A stretch of DNA of 64,000 nucleotides from Pelotomaculum_C sp050950345 (lineage in GTDB: Bacteria > Bacillota > Desulfotomaculia > Desulfotomaculales > Pelotomaculaceae). The stretch covers positions 1-64,000 of the forward strand of contig JBMNHK010000008.1 of assembly GCA_050950345.1 (NCBI GenBank). Direction: 5' to 3'. Below, piece by piece: positions 43,755 through 52,507 of this stretch (position 1 is its first letter; each line of letters opens with the position of its first letter). Both the position numbers and the translations under genes were made by a program. The notes below the pieces were generated by a model. It was not told the DNA's origin and made no database searches. It saw nothing but the letters and a program-made list of their open reading frames with translations.

Positions 43755-44432
43755 TTACTGATTGGTTAATTGACTATTCTGAAGCTCCAATTCTCTGATT
43801 CGGCTTTCTAACCTCTCTATTTTTAGTTGCATGTTGTGAATTACATCAGCAACCGGGTCAGGCAGTAAATCGTGGCGCAGATCTACCCCTTTTTTCCTAT
43901 CCTCCGCTACCTTTTTGCCATCTTTGACCACTACCCTGCCCGGAACACCTACCACTGTGCTATCAGGCGGAACAGCCTTTAGTACAACCGAACCTGCTCC
44001 AATTTTAGCGTTGTCACCAACAGTGAAGGAGCCTAAGACCTTAGCTCCTGAGCTTACGACAACATTGTTGCCTATAGTCGGATGTCTCTTACCCTTCTCT
44101 TTACCGGTCCCACCCAGGGTGCAGCCCTGGTAAAGAGTGACATTGTCTCCGATTTCAGCTGTCTCCCCGATCACTACCCCGGCGCCATGGTCAATAAAAA
44201 GCCCCTGGCCGATTTTTGCTCCCGGGTGGATTTCTATGCCGGTCAGAAATCGCGATAATTGAGAAATAAACCTGGCAGTAACAAACCAGCGCTTTTGATA
44301 TAACCTATGAGCTATCCTGTGAAAAAACAGAGCATGCACACCCGGGTAGCATAAAATAACTTCGAGAGTCGATTTAACCGCAGGATCCCTCTCCATTACA
44401 GCACGTATGTCTCTGCGCAACTGGCCAAACAT
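43755..44432 (-). CDS. cysE: Serine O-acetyltransferase
   Basis: 225 residues from ATG 44432, 10 nt after GGAGG. It has the N-terminal helical region (MFGQLRRDIRAVMERDPA, VHALFFHRIAHRLY) and the left-handed beta-helix with hexapeptide repeats (IEIHPGAKIGQGLFIDHG, VIGETAEIGDNVTLYQGCTL). The catalytic His and Asp are in FIDHGAG. A coiled C-terminal helix (MQLKIERLESRIRELE) follows. It makes O-acetylserine from serine and acetyl-CoA for cysteine synthesis. CysK is encoded 3 kb away on the same strand. Confidence 0.95.
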   Translation of the reverse strand: MFGQLRRDIRAVMERDPAVKSTLEVILCYPGVHALFFHRIAHRLYQKRWFVTARFISQLSRFLTGIEIHPGAKIGQGLFIDHGAGVVIGETAEIGDNVTLYQGCTLGGTGKEKGKRHPTIGNNVVVSSGAKVLGSFTVGDNAKIGAGSVVLKAVPPDSTVVGVPGRVVVKDGKKVAEDRKKGVDLRHDLLPDPVADVIHNMQLKIERLESRIRELELQNSQLTNQ

Positions 44433-44662
44433 CAGTGTCCATCCTCCAAAATCATATTTTTTAACCCACAATTTATATTAATCATACTTAAATACTAGGA
44501 TATTGTCAACGGTTATCTCCATTAGAAAAGCATCATATGATTGCAAATAAAAATATGCCTTTATTTATAGATATTACCATTAGGCTTTAGGCATAAAAAC
44601 ACACAATTAAAAATAAAATGCATAATTTACAAAGGTAGAATACATAGAAAGGAGCAATGAGA

Positions 44663-45436
44663 TTGATTAAAGAAATAACTATTTTGCCAGGTATAGATAA
44701 AAATGGTAACAGGGAGAATTACGATCAAATAACCATGACTGCAGGAGAGACCATATCAATTGTTGGGCCTACCGGCAGTGGCAAAACTGCCTTTATAACA
44801 GATATCGAACTGCTGGCGCAAGGGGATACAGCCACTAAACGTCGCTTGCTGATCAACGGCCAGGTGCCCGGTGATGATGAAAGAAGTGATCCCTGCCAAA
44901 AACCAATTGCTATGATCACGCAAAACACCAAATGCTTCGCTGACCTCTCCACTGAAGAGTTTTTAAAGATTCACGCCCGCGCTCGCGGCATTCACAATGA
45001 CCAGGTAGTCTATGATACGATCGAGCTGGCCAATAAGTTCACCGGCGAGAAAATTGAAAAAGGAAGCAGGGTAACCGTCCTTTCCGGCGGGCAAACAAGG
45101 TCCCTGCTGGTGGCCGATGCCATCTTAATTGGGGCTGCGCCTGTAATCCTGCTGGACGAAATCGAGAATGCGGGAATCTTCAAGCGCGAGGTTGTCAAGG
45201 TAATTCAAAATACCGGGAAAATAGTAGTTTTTGTTACCCACGATCCGGCAATTGCCCTCCTGACCCAAAAACGCATCATTATGGAAAACGGGGCCGTGAC
45301 GAAGGTCATTCCGCGCAGTGCTCTGGAGGTTAAAGCTGCCGACAACCTTCTCGAATTGGATGACAAAGTGGGGATCATCAGGGAAAGATTAAGAGCAGGA
45401 AATTTGATCACCAAAGAATTGCTCAGGTTTGCTTGA
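44663..45436 (+). CDS. ABC-type ATPase of a three-gene maturation-like operon
   Basis: 257 residues. TTG 44663 is 8 nt after AGGAG; an ATG two codons up is only 2 nt from the site. Walker A VGPTGSGKTAFI, Q-loop MITQNTKCFADLS, signature VLSGGQTRSLLVADA, Walker B PVILLDEIENAGI and H-loop VFVTHDPAIALL are intact. There is no membrane partner, so it is probably a soluble ABC ATPase. The unusual C-terminus (LLELDDKVGIIRERLRAG) is shared with no transporter I recall. It is 27 bp ahead of a GTPase and Fe-S gene. I infer a role in cofactor or metal-centre delivery, possibly linked to corrinoid or CODH-type enzymes. Confidence 0.82.
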   Translation: MIKEITILPGIDKNGNRENYDQITMTAGETISIVGPTGSGKTAFITDIELLAQGDTATKRRLLINGQVPGDDERSDPCQKPIAMITQNTKCFADLSTEEFLKIHARARGIHNDQVVYDTIELANKFTGEKIEKGSRVTVLSGGQTRSLLVADAILIGAAPVILLDEIENAGIFKREVVKVIQNTGKIVVFVTHDPAIALLTQKRIIMENGAVTKVIPRSALEVKAADNLLELDDKVGIIRERLRAGNLITKELLRFA

Positions 45437-45463
45437 GATGGAAAGCTGTTGGAGGTGCCTGAA

Positions 45464-46174
45464 TTGAAGCTTCTGGTTATCGCCGGTCCCCCTTCGGCCG
45501 GTAAAACCGCATTGACCAAGCAAATTGTAAGACGGTTGAAAGATGAAATGCACATCGCCTATCTAAAGATTGACGTGGTTAAAGCTTTTGAAGATATCGA
45601 ACTGCGGGAAGAATTTAATATCCTCACTAAAAAGTGGTATTCAGGCGATTTATGCCCGGACCACGCCGGTGTTTTGATTATGGCCGACGCCATTGAATGG
45701 GCGGCTGCAAAGGACTCGGATCTCCTGATCATTGAGAGCGCGGGACTTTGCCTCCGCTGCGCGCCTTACCTGAACCAGGGACTGGGTATTGTCGTGTTAA
45801 GCTCTATCTCAGGCATCCATACCCCGGAAAAGATGGGAGCGATGGTTAGCCTTGCAGACATAGCCGTCGTGACTAAGATTGACCTGATCAGCCAGGCTGA
45901 ACGGGAAGTAATGGTCCAAAAGATCAAGGAAGTTCATCCCGGGGTAATTCTTATGGAGACCAACGCCTTACAGGGCACATCCCTGCAATATCTGTATAAA
46001 TTAATCAGAGATTCTGATGACATTGATCCAGATAACTTGCTTCTAAAGGGCAACCCGCCCCTGGGGACCTGTACCATCTGTATTGGCAAAAAAGAAATTG
46101 GCTGGAAACATCACTTTGGCATCATTCAAAAACTGGACGGTCAGACAGCCGAATCCCTGTACAGAGGTGAATGA
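45464..46174 (+). CDS. G3E/HypB-CooC-like GTPase
   Basis: 236 residues from TTG 45464, 8 nt after GGAGG. P-loop VIAGPPSAGKTALTKQI, switch-like YLKIDVVKAFEDIEL and Walker B-like DLLIIESAGLCLRCAPYL, where the Cys pair recalls metal sites of Ni insertion GTPases. The specificity loop VVTKIDLI is of G3E type. The C-terminus has CTICIGKKEIGWKHHFG, a CxxC and two His, which may bind metal or accept the cluster of the next gene product. G3E proteins act in metal insertion (HypB, UreG, CobW, MeaB). The next gene starts 1 bp after the stop. Confidence 0.82.
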   Translation: MKLLVIAGPPSAGKTALTKQIVRRLKDEMHIAYLKIDVVKAFEDIELREEFNILTKKWYSGDLCPDHAGVLIMADAIEWAAAKDSDLLIIESAGLCLRCAPYLNQGLGIVVLSSISGIHTPEKMGAMVSLADIAVVTKIDLISQAEREVMVQKIKEVHPGVILMETNALQGTSLQYLYKLIRDSDDIDPDNLLLKGNPPLGTCTICIGKKEIGWKHHFGIIQKLDGQTAESLYRGE

Positions 46175-46175
46175 G

Positions 46176-46826
46176 ATGCCGCCAATACAAAACTGGCTTC
46201 CCCCGGGGAAAAACTGCGGTCTATGCGGTGAGAGCAGCTGTAAAAACTTCCTGCGTCTGGTAAGCGCAGGGCAAAAAAATAATTATGACTGTCCATTTTA
46301 CGACGAAAGGCAGGTCTGTAGCCAACCGGAGCACCCGGCAGAAGCGATTTATACAGGTAAGGATATTCTGGGGCACGCTTACGATTTTGTGCTGAGTTCA
46401 CTGCCGGGTGAAATTTCGGCCCGCAAAATTGTTCTTCCATTCCGCCCCGATCTGGTAGAAAAATTGAATATAAAAAAAGGGGACCTGGTCCTGGGCCGCC
46501 CCATGGGTGCAGGGTGTCCGATACCTCATGTGCTGAGAGTAATTAAGGCTGAGCCCAATACCGGGCTGTTATATACCTGGGTAGTTGGCCCTAATTATGC
46601 CCGTGAGCAGGAAGTAATAGACGTAACTGCCTACCACATGATCGGCTTTGAGGGCATCGCCAGCAGGGTAGTCAAGGAACCCGCAATAGGTTGCCGGGTC
46701 TCATTTCTACCTGGTTTTTGCATGATGGATTTAAATCATACCGGACTTGTGAATATGGTTTTGCAAAAAAGCTCCGGTTTGCATGTGCGCATCGAAGATA
46801 TCCACATCCTGGCCGGCAAGGATTAA
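46176..46826 (+). CDS. 4Fe-4S domain protein of the ABC/GTPase operon
   Basis: 216 residues. The N-terminal cluster motif KNCGLCGESSCKNFLRLV plus a later DCPFY gives C-x2-C-x4-C-x16-C, the PF04060 type seen in the CODH/ACS corrinoid subunit and in RnfB. The second domain (about 65-215; ARKIVLPFRPDLVEKLNIKK, GRPMGAGCPIPHVLRV, GFEGIASRVVKEPAIGCRVSF) is unfamiliar, with conserved Cys and Gly. It overlaps none but starts 1 bp after the GTPase. Together the three genes look like an energy-driven cofactor or metallocentre handling module. The terminator follows 28 bp later. Confidence 0.82.
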   Translation: MPPIQNWLPPGKNCGLCGESSCKNFLRLVSAGQKNNYDCPFYDERQVCSQPEHPAEAIYTGKDILGHAYDFVLSSLPGEISARKIVLPFRPDLVEKLNIKKGDLVLGRPMGAGCPIPHVLRVIKAEPNTGLLYTWVVGPNYAREQEVIDVTAYHMIGFEGIASRVVKEPAIGCRVSFLPGFCMMDLNHTGLVNMVLQKSSGLHVRIEDIHILAGKD

Positions 46827-46853
46827 CCGGTTGCTGTCCACGGTAGCTATTGA

Positions 46854-46907
46854 AAGGGAGTGTTGCAATACTAGTTTTTCAAGTAGTGAGCAACGCTCCC
46901 TTCTTTT
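46854..46907 (+). terminator. Terminator, copy A of a dispersed hairpin family
   Basis: Arms AAGGGAGTGTTGC (46854-46866) and GCAACGCTCCCTT (46890-46902), inner AAGTAGTGAG segment, then TTCTTTTT. Nearly the same sequence recurs inverted at 53944-53990. Confidence 0.85.
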
Positions 46908-47002
46908 TATACAATTAAAATCAGCCATTAAAACGATAATAATTTAGTTTTTTGTTGTACTGCAAGTGCGGGTTCTTCGGAACTCGGCATTTGTATTTCT
47001 AC

Positions 47003-47050
47003 AAAAAGGGCTGCTGCACTCGAACTCTAGTCCGCTGTGCAACAGCCCCC
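47003..47050 (-). terminator. Terminator of cysK
   Basis: Minus strand GGCTGTTGCAC ... GTGCAGCAGCC followed by TTTTTG. The long stem shares GTTGCA and ACTAG blocks with the hairpins at 46854 and 53944. Confidence 0.85.
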
Positions 47051-47055
47051 AAAAG

Positions 47056-47982
47056 CTACTCATCAAAAAGCGGGGTGCTTAAGTACCGTTCACCTGTATC
47101 AGGCAGTATTGTTACAATCAGCTTGCCCTTATTCTCCGGTCGACCGGCAATTTGCAGGGCAGCAAAAGCAGCGGCGCCGGAGGATATGCCGACTAAAAGG
47201 CCTTCTTCCCTGGCCAGGCGCCGGCTGGTAGCAAAGGCCTCTTCGTTTTTTACTTTAAATACTTCATCAAGGAGCTCCACCTTCAGTATCTCCGGTACGA
47301 AACCGGCCCCAATACCCTGTATCTGGTGCGGGCCCGGCTTGCCGCCGGATAATACGGGTGAATCATAAGGCTCCACCGCCACGAGTTGAAAACCGGGTTT
47401 GCGTGCCTTGAGCACTTCGCCAATACCTGTAATAGTACCGCCGGTACCTGCGCAGGCCACCACCATATCGACTTGACCATCCGTATCCTGCCAGATTTCT
47501 TCCGCCGTAGTAGTACGGTGGATGGCTGGATTAGCCGGGTTTTCAAATTGCTGTGGGATAAAGGAGTCCTGCATTTGAGCCGCCAATTCCTCCGCTTTTC
47601 TAATCGCCCCATGCATACCTTCAACTCCGGGTGTCAATACCAGTTCAGCGCCATAGGCCTTGAGCAGCTTGCGCCTTTCTATACTCATGGTGTCCGGCAT
47701 AGTTAGAATCAGCCGGTAGCCCCTGGCTGCGGCGATGGAAGCAAGACCTATTCCTGTATTACCACTGGTTGGTTCAATAATCACACTGCCCTTTTTGAGC
47801 AACCCTTTTTCCTCGGCGTCTTTAATCATAGCGTAGCCCACACGATCCTTGACACTACCGGCAGGATTAAAGCTCTCCACCTTAACGACTACGTCGGCTG
47901 CCAATCCGCCCGTCAATCTTTGCAGCCTTAACAACGGCGTCCTGCCGATCAGGTCAATCAGGCTATCGGCAATTTTAGCCAT
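47056..47982 (-). CDS. cysK: Cysteine synthase A (O-acetylserine sulfhydrylase)
   Basis: 308 residues. PLP lysine in ESFNPAGSVKDRVGYAM, substrate loop IEPTSGNTGIGLA, phosphate loop ACAGTGGTITGIGEVLK and C-terminal GISSGAAAFAAL are diagnostic. It makes cysteine from O-acetylserine and sulfide. It fits with cysE at 43.8 kb. AGGAGG lies 8 nt before the ATG. A small loss at the C-terminus (ends YLSTPLFDE) is normal for the family. Confidence 0.96.
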   Translation of the reverse strand: MAKIADSLIDLIGRTPLLRLQRLTGGLAADVVVKVESFNPAGSVKDRVGYAMIKDAEEKGLLKKGSVIIEPTSGNTGIGLASIAAARGYRLILTMPDTMSIERRKLLKAYGAELVLTPGVEGMHGAIRKAEELAAQMQDSFIPQQFENPANPAIHRTTTAEEIWQDTDGQVDMVVACAGTGGTITGIGEVLKARKPGFQLVAVEPYDSPVLSGGKPGPHQIQGIGAGFVPEILKVELLDEVFKVKNEEAFATSRRLAREEGLLVGISSGAAAFAALQIAGRPENKGKLIVTILPDTGERYLSTPLFDE

Positions 47983-48011
47983 GGTTATCTCCTCCTGTGA
48001 ATTATTATTCC

Positions 48012-48049
48012 TGACAAAACATTAAACAAAGACCTGCCTCTAGCAGGTC
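48012..48049 (-). terminator. Terminator after the TatD-linked-type radical SAM gene
   Basis: GACCTGC (48031-48037), loop CTCTA, GCAGGTC (48043-48049). On the minus strand TTTGTTTAATGTTTTG follows. Confidence 0.7.
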
Positions 48050-48061
48050 CCGTCATAATGT

Positions 48062-48676
48062 TTATGAAGCATGTTTCAGGTAATGTCTCACTCTAAAACC
48101 CAGCCCGCGCCCTTTGGCAATTTCCCTGCACGCCTCTATATCTTCCCTGGGTATGCAATCAACCACCGACAATACCACTTCAGGCACATACTGTTTGGAC
48201 TTAACAGCAAAGTCAAGCATGGCTTCATAAGCCTCGTCACCATATGTGGAATGGCATACCGCTTGATAAGTTGCTTTATCCTTGGCATTCATGCTGATCG
48301 AAATCGTATCTACCAACCCTTCCAGGAGAGGGGTGATATCCCGCCCATGAATTAAATTGGCCTGGCCGTTAGTGTTGATCCTGATTGGCAGGTCATAATT
48401 CTCTTTAAGCCATTTACAGATTTCAATAACATCATCCGCCCGCATCATGGGCTCGCCATAGCCACAAAACACAAACTCCCTGTAGGCTGTAAGATCCCGT
48501 TGCTGGATATCCTGCTTTACCTCAGCAACAGTAGGCTCGCGGTCAAGCCACAGGTTATCTTCACTGCCAACACCATCGTACATCTTCCTGATGCAAAACT
48601 GGCAATCATTGCTACAGCGATTAGTTAAATTCAAATATAGCGATTGGCCAACTTCGTAAGTTATGGTCATAGACAT
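48062..48676 (-). CDS. Small radical SAM protein (TatD-linked type)
   Basis: 204 residues. LNLTNRCSNDCQFCIRK gives the C-x3-C-x2-C cluster motif. REFVFCGYGEPMMR is the GGE-like SAM motif, and INTNGQANLIHGRDI and VDTISISMNAKD complete the barrel. The size and the YGEPMMR motif match the TIGR04038-type family often encoded beside tatD; no tatD is here. It probably modifies an RNA or cofactor; the substrate is unknown. GGGAGG lies 8 nt before the ATG. Confidence 0.88.
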   Translation of the reverse strand: MSMTITYEVGQSLYLNLTNRCSNDCQFCIRKMYDGVGSEDNLWLDREPTVAEVKQDIQQRDLTAYREFVFCGYGEPMMRADDVIEICKWLKENYDLPIRINTNGQANLIHGRDITPLLEGLVDTISISMNAKDKATYQAVCHSTYGDEAYEAMLDFAVKSKQYVPEVVLSVVDCIPREDIEACREIAKGRGLGFRVRHYLKHAS

Positions 48677-48823
48677 ATTCCCAACCTCCCCTGCATGGGA
48701 GCAAAGCTCTCATTTTAAACGACTTTTCAAACGTCTTTGATTTTATCACGAATAATTGACAAATTCCAGTAGTTGCTGGATTATTCAATTTTTTAAACGT
48801 TGTAATTTATAAGGGCTTGTGGC

Positions 48824-48901
48824 TTATACTTTAGCCAGAGCCTGCTCCAAATCATCGATTAAGACCCCGACCCCTTCAATGCCGATTGCCCTGGCTTTTT
48901 G
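48824..48901 (-). pseudogene. C-terminal remnant of a lost gene
   Basis: A 25-codon frame bounded by stops (QKARAIGIEGVGVLIDDLEQ and ALAKV) with no start codon. The amphipathic end resembles the last helix of a folded enzyme, and the frame has host-like codon use. I cannot name the parent. It lies between usp and the radical SAM gene in an otherwise empty 290-bp gap. Confidence 0.3.
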
Positions 48902-48969
48902 TCAGATGATATGCAGCAGAGTTTTACAGCTTCGTTCACACAACCTCATTTAATAATGAGGGCTAAGTT

Positions 48970-49392
48970 TTACGGAACGATCAGTACCGGACATACTTTT
49001 TCATTGAGCACCTGCGTAGAAACACTCCCCATAATAGCCCTTTTCACAGGGCCCAGCCCCCGGTAGCCCATGACAATCAAACTCACCGCTTTTTCTTTAG
49101 CTTCTGTACAGATCTCCTTGGCGGGGTCACCTATTCTAACATTGGTGGTCACCGGAACATTAAAAATTTTAGTAATATCCAATGCCTGGTTTAGGATCTC
49201 TTCACTTGCTTCGGCCTGAAAAGCCTGGATCTGCTCCTTGCTGAAAAATTGCTTAACGTACACGGTATTATAGCTGGGCTGCACATTGAGCAACCTTATT
49301 TCAGCATCTTTTCCATCTGCTAAATCAACAGCGAAACGAAGGGCTTTCGCAGCCCCGCTCGAACCATCAACCGGCACTAAAATTTTTAACAT
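48970..49392 (-). CDS. Universal stress protein UspA family
   Basis: 140 residues: MLKILVPVDGSSGAAKALRF at the start, then the ATP-binding GYRGLGPVKRAIMGSVSTQV and final VCPVLIVP. The motif G-x2-G-x9-G-S/T indicates the ATP-binding branch. It acts as a soluble dimer in stress adaptation. AAGGAGG is upstream. It follows terC after 36 bp and may be co-transcribed with it. Confidence 0.94.
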   Translation of the reverse strand: MLKILVPVDGSSGAAKALRFAVDLADGKDAEIRLLNVQPSYNTVYVKQFFSKEQIQAFQAEASEEILNQALDITKIFNVPVTTNVRIGDPAKEICTEAKEKAVSLIVMGYRGLGPVKRAIMGSVSTQVLNEKVCPVLIVP

Positions 49393-49428
49393 CTGCTGAT
49401 CCCTCCTTATCAGAGCTCTGCTTCAGTC

Positions 49429-50112
49429 TCATGATTCTTTGGCCAGACTCTTTTTTTGGTTTACTATTCTACCGGCCATGAGTACACCGGCAATCACAAC
49501 TATGGTCAAGCCCCACTTCAATATGGCATTGCCCACAAAGAATGTGGCCAACAAAGGTTCGTCAGCAATCATCTTGACGGCTGTCCAGGCCAATACACCT
49601 GCACCAAAATAGATGAGCCACGGGTACCTTTCCACCCATTTAATAATTATACTGCTGCCCCAAACAACTATCGGTATGCTGACCAATAGACCCATAACCA
49701 CCAATAAGAAATGACCGTGGGCCGCGCCTGCAACGGCTAAGACATTATCCAGGCCCATTACGGCATCAGCCATAATGATTGTTTTAATAGCATCCCCCAT
49801 GCTTTTCCCGGCTTTCACGTTGCTGCCCTGCTTTTTATCTTCAACTAACAGTTTATAGGCGATCCAGATAAGGAAGAGGCCTCCAGCCAACAGCAAGCCC
49901 GGTATTTTCAGCAACCACACTACTGCTAACGTGAGTAAGGAACGGATCACAATGGCGCCTAATGTCCCCCAAAGGATGGCTTTCTTTTGTTGCTCTTTGG
50001 GTACGTTTCTCGCCGCCAGGCCAATAACAATAGCATTGTCACCGGCTAACGCCAGGTCAATTACAATAATTGAAAATAAGATTGTCCAAAACTCAGGGTT
50101 AAATAGTTCCAT
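49429..50112 (-). CDS. TerC/YjbE family integral membrane protein
   Basis: 227 residues from ATG 50112 with AAGGAG 9 nt upstream. Seven membrane segments. Family motifs are IIVIDLALAGDNAIVIGLA in helix 1 and IIMADAVMGLDNVLAVAGAA in helix 4, with paired Asp residues for metal transport. TerC-type proteins export Mn2+ during metallation of exoproteins. The 200-bp upstream region was inspected for a yybP-ykoY Mn2+ riboswitch and does not show one. Confidence 0.92.
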   Translation of the reverse strand: MELFNPEFWTILFSIIVIDLALAGDNAIVIGLAARNVPKEQQKKAILWGTLGAIVIRSLLTLAVVWLLKIPGLLLAGGLFLIWIAYKLLVEDKKQGSNVKAGKSMGDAIKTIIMADAVMGLDNVLAVAGAAHGHFLLVVMGLLVSIPIVVWGSSIIIKWVERYPWLIYFGAGVLAWTAVKMIADEPLLATFFVGNAILKWGLTIVVIAGVLMAGRIVNQKKSLAKES

Positions 50113-50315
50113 CAATTGATGCTCCTTTGTATTGGTGAGCTGTTGAAAAAATTATATTTCTAATAGAGCATTATTGCAATGCTTTACTCATTAATCCTTT
50201 TAATCCTTTGGGTTAGTATAAGGCCTGATGATAAATCCATGGAGCGAAGTATAATAAGAGAAAGCTGTTTTTGCGGACTGGGTTTTGCGAATATTTGTTA
50301 GAGAGGTTATTGACC

Positions 50316-51509
50316 ATGAAACATAATTTCAATGAGTATATTAACCGGGCCGGCACAGGATCTGCAAAATGGGATTGTTTTGAATCGCAGTATCCCGGAC
50401 TTGATGCCAGGGGCTGCTTACCCATGTGGGTCGCCGATATGGATTTTAAAGCCCCGCAGGCCGTTATTGATGCCCTGGTAGAAAAGGCTAAACATGGCGT
50501 TTACGGCTACCCCAAACCAAAGGGCGTATCATTTGACAGGGCGGTGCAGAATTGGATTTATAAACGACACGGCTGGAATCTGGAGGGTAAATGGATCGTT
50601 CCAACGGCTGGCGTGGTACCGGCGATTACCTATGCTGTTCAAGCTTTAACTCATGAGGGTGAAGGAGTAATTATTCAACCACCTGTTTACTATCCATTTA
50701 AAAATATCATCCAAAAAAACAAAAGAAAAGTCGTAGAAAATCCACTTAAGTTTGACGAGCTAACCTTAACTTATCAAATGGATTTTGAAGATTTTGAGAG
50801 TAAGGTCAAAGATCCAAACAATAAGCTGCTTATTCTCTGCAATCCCCACAACCCTGTTGGCCGTGTTTGGGCGAAGGAGGATTTGCTCAGGCTTGGCGAG
50901 CTTTGTTTAGCTAACGGAGTCACCGTCTTTGCAGATGAGATTCATTCCGACCTTATTTTTAAAGGTTTTAAGCATACGCCCCTGGGGATGCTGGACAACA
51001 GCATCAATCAAAACACCATTACCGCTTATTCGGCAAGCAAAACCTTTAATTTGGCGGGACTGCAGACCGCGGCAATCATTATACCCAATAAAGAAATTCG
51101 ACATAAGTATCGAGAGCAACTGGCCATAAACAGCGCCGGCAGCATTAACATCTTCGGCACAATTGCCCTTGAGGCTGCTTATAACCATGGTGAAGAATAT
51201 CTCGCTGATCTGCTTGCCTATGTGGAAGCCAATGTTGACTATGCCATAGCTTACGCAGAAAAGCACCTGAAAGGCGTGCGGATAATAAAACCACAGGGTA
51301 CTTATCTGGTCTGGATTGATTTCAGAGGAACCGGCCTTTCTGCCGATGAAATTGACGCCCTGATTATAGAAAAGGCCAAAATTGCCGTTGATTTAGGACG
51401 CTGGTTTGGCAAAGAGGGGGCAGGCTTCATGCGATTCAATTTTGCCTGCCATCGCTCTACTCTGGAGAAAGCACTGGCGCAGTTGAAAGCAGCAATTGAG
51501 ACGATCTAG
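50316..51509 (+). CDS. patB: PatB/MalY-type PLP C-S lyase (cystathionine beta-lyase)
   Basis: 397 residues from ATG 50316, about 9 nt after AGAGG; the frame opens 15 codons earlier without a site. Class I/II aminotransferase fold with LPMWVADMDFKAPQAVIDAL, a MalY/PatB hallmark, LLILCNPHNPVGRVW, TVFADEIHSDL and the PLP lysine in AYSASKTFNLAGLQ. It cleaves cystathionine or cysteine to release homocysteine or sulfide, so it connects to the cysE/cysK genes nearby. Symbol by family resemblance. Confidence 0.92.
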   Translation: MKHNFNEYINRAGTGSAKWDCFESQYPGLDARGCLPMWVADMDFKAPQAVIDALVEKAKHGVYGYPKPKGVSFDRAVQNWIYKRHGWNLEGKWIVPTAGVVPAITYAVQALTHEGEGVIIQPPVYYPFKNIIQKNKRKVVENPLKFDELTLTYQMDFEDFESKVKDPNNKLLILCNPHNPVGRVWAKEDLLRLGELCLANGVTVFADEIHSDLIFKGFKHTPLGMLDNSINQNTITAYSASKTFNLAGLQTAAIIIPNKEIRHKYREQLAINSAGSINIFGTIALEAAYNHGEEYLADLLAYVEANVDYAIAYAEKHLKGVRIIKPQGTYLVWIDFRGTGLSADEIDALIIEKAKIAVDLGRWFGKEGAGFMRFNFACHRSTLEKALAQLKAAIETI

Positions 51510-51531
51510 CCGGGGTATGATCATACCCCGG
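51510..51531 (+). terminator. 22-bp perfect palindrome after patB
   Basis: CCGGGGTATGA directly followed by its complement, beginning at the patB stop. A T-rich stretch (TTTGTTTCTTTTCC) lies 10 bp on. Probably a terminator, but the loop-less form also suits a protein site. Confidence 0.55.
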
Positions 51532-51639
51532 GCCAAAGGTTTGTTTCTTTTCCCCAAAAGGATAAAGCAGCTTATCAAGGGGTATGCCATTTCAGTAAAC
51601 AGGCTAAAGTGCACCTTTTGTTGCAGCATAAAATGCCAA

Positions 51640-51681
51640 AAAGGGTATGTACCGGCGGTGATGTGCCAGTACGTACCCTTT
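51640..51681 (-). terminator. Terminator of the CoA-transferase operon
   Basis: Minus strand AAAGGGTACGTACTGG, 10-nt loop, CCGGTACATACCCTTT followed by TTGG. Stem of 16 with few mismatches. Confidence 0.8.
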
Positions 51682-51689
51682 CGTTGTGC

Positions 51690-52496
51690 CTATGCTTTAA
51701 TTGCTTTTTTTACGAAATAACCTTGCGGGTCAATAACTTCCCGGATTAATCGTATCTCCTCAACTGTCGGCGGCTCAAGTTCGTAAACGTCGTCCGGGAT
51801 AATAAGTTCAAAGCCGGTGGCTTCCTGGACACTCTGAACGGTTTCGCCCGGCATGGTCGCAATAATTTTCATTCTTTTGGTTTCATCATCAAAACCCATA
51901 ACAGCCTTGGTGGTGATGACCCTGTAAGGACCCTGGCCCACCAGGCCCGCACGCCGGCGTGCACCGGGAGTACCATCCAGATGACCAGGGCTTGTGATAT
52001 AACTTATTTTTTCTGCGAAACGCCTTGGCTCGTGCACCATGATGATAATAGTCCGCTCGCAGGAGCAGGCCATATCACCTGCACCGCCACTGCCGGGCAG
52101 CCTGGTTTTGGGTTTTTGGTATTCTTCCGGGAACCTGCCCATCATGGTGGAGTTTAGATTGCCATAAGGGTCAATCTCTGCTCCTCCAATGAAACCATAA
52201 TCGCAATAACCACGTTGAGTCAACTCAAAAGCGGAATTCAGTCCAAGCAGGTAGTTGGCCTTATAAGTAGTCCTGGAGTCACCCACGGATAGAGGCAGTC
52301 CCCGGGAAAGCTCCGGGCCAACGGCTCCCGCTTCAAAGACCGGTACCACACCAGGAGAGTTAGTTAATTGGGCTAAGGTAATGGCTACCATAGGCAGTCC
52401 GGTGCCTGCAAAAACCACTTTATTGTCCGGTAAAGTTCTGGCTCCTGCCACAACGATCATCTCTTGCGGCGTAAAGTCTTTAGAATAATCAGGCAT
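51690..52496 (-). CDS. CoA-transferase subunit beta (glutaconate CoA-transferase B-like)
   Basis: 268 residues. Family I CoA-transferase fold: ARTLPDNKVVFAGTGLPMVA, FEAGAVGPELSRGLPLSVGD, DYGFIGGAEIDPYGNLNSTM with the likely catalytic Glu in GGAEID, and GSGGAGDMACSCERTIIIMV. With the next protein it moves CoA between acyl groups. GctAB-like pairs also occur in steroid and aromatic acid degradation, so the substrate cannot be named. It starts 11 bp after the alpha gene behind AGGGGGG. Confidence 0.9.
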   Translation of the reverse strand: MPDYSKDFTPQEMIVVAGARTLPDNKVVFAGTGLPMVAITLAQLTNSPGVVPVFEAGAVGPELSRGLPLSVGDSRTTYKANYLLGLNSAFELTQRGYCDYGFIGGAEIDPYGNLNSTMMGRFPEEYQKPKTRLPGSGGAGDMACSCERTIIIMVHEPRRFAEKISYITSPGHLDGTPGARRRAGLVGQGPYRVITTKAVMGFDDETKRMKIIATMPGETVQSVQEATGFELIIPDDVYELEPPTVEEIRLIREVIDPQGYFVKKAIKA

Positions 52497-52507
52497 TAGA
52501 AGCCCCC

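Noticed and set aside
50113..50315. Mn2+ (yybP-ykoY) riboswitch before terC
   Set aside because: The expected conserved loops are absent from the leader.
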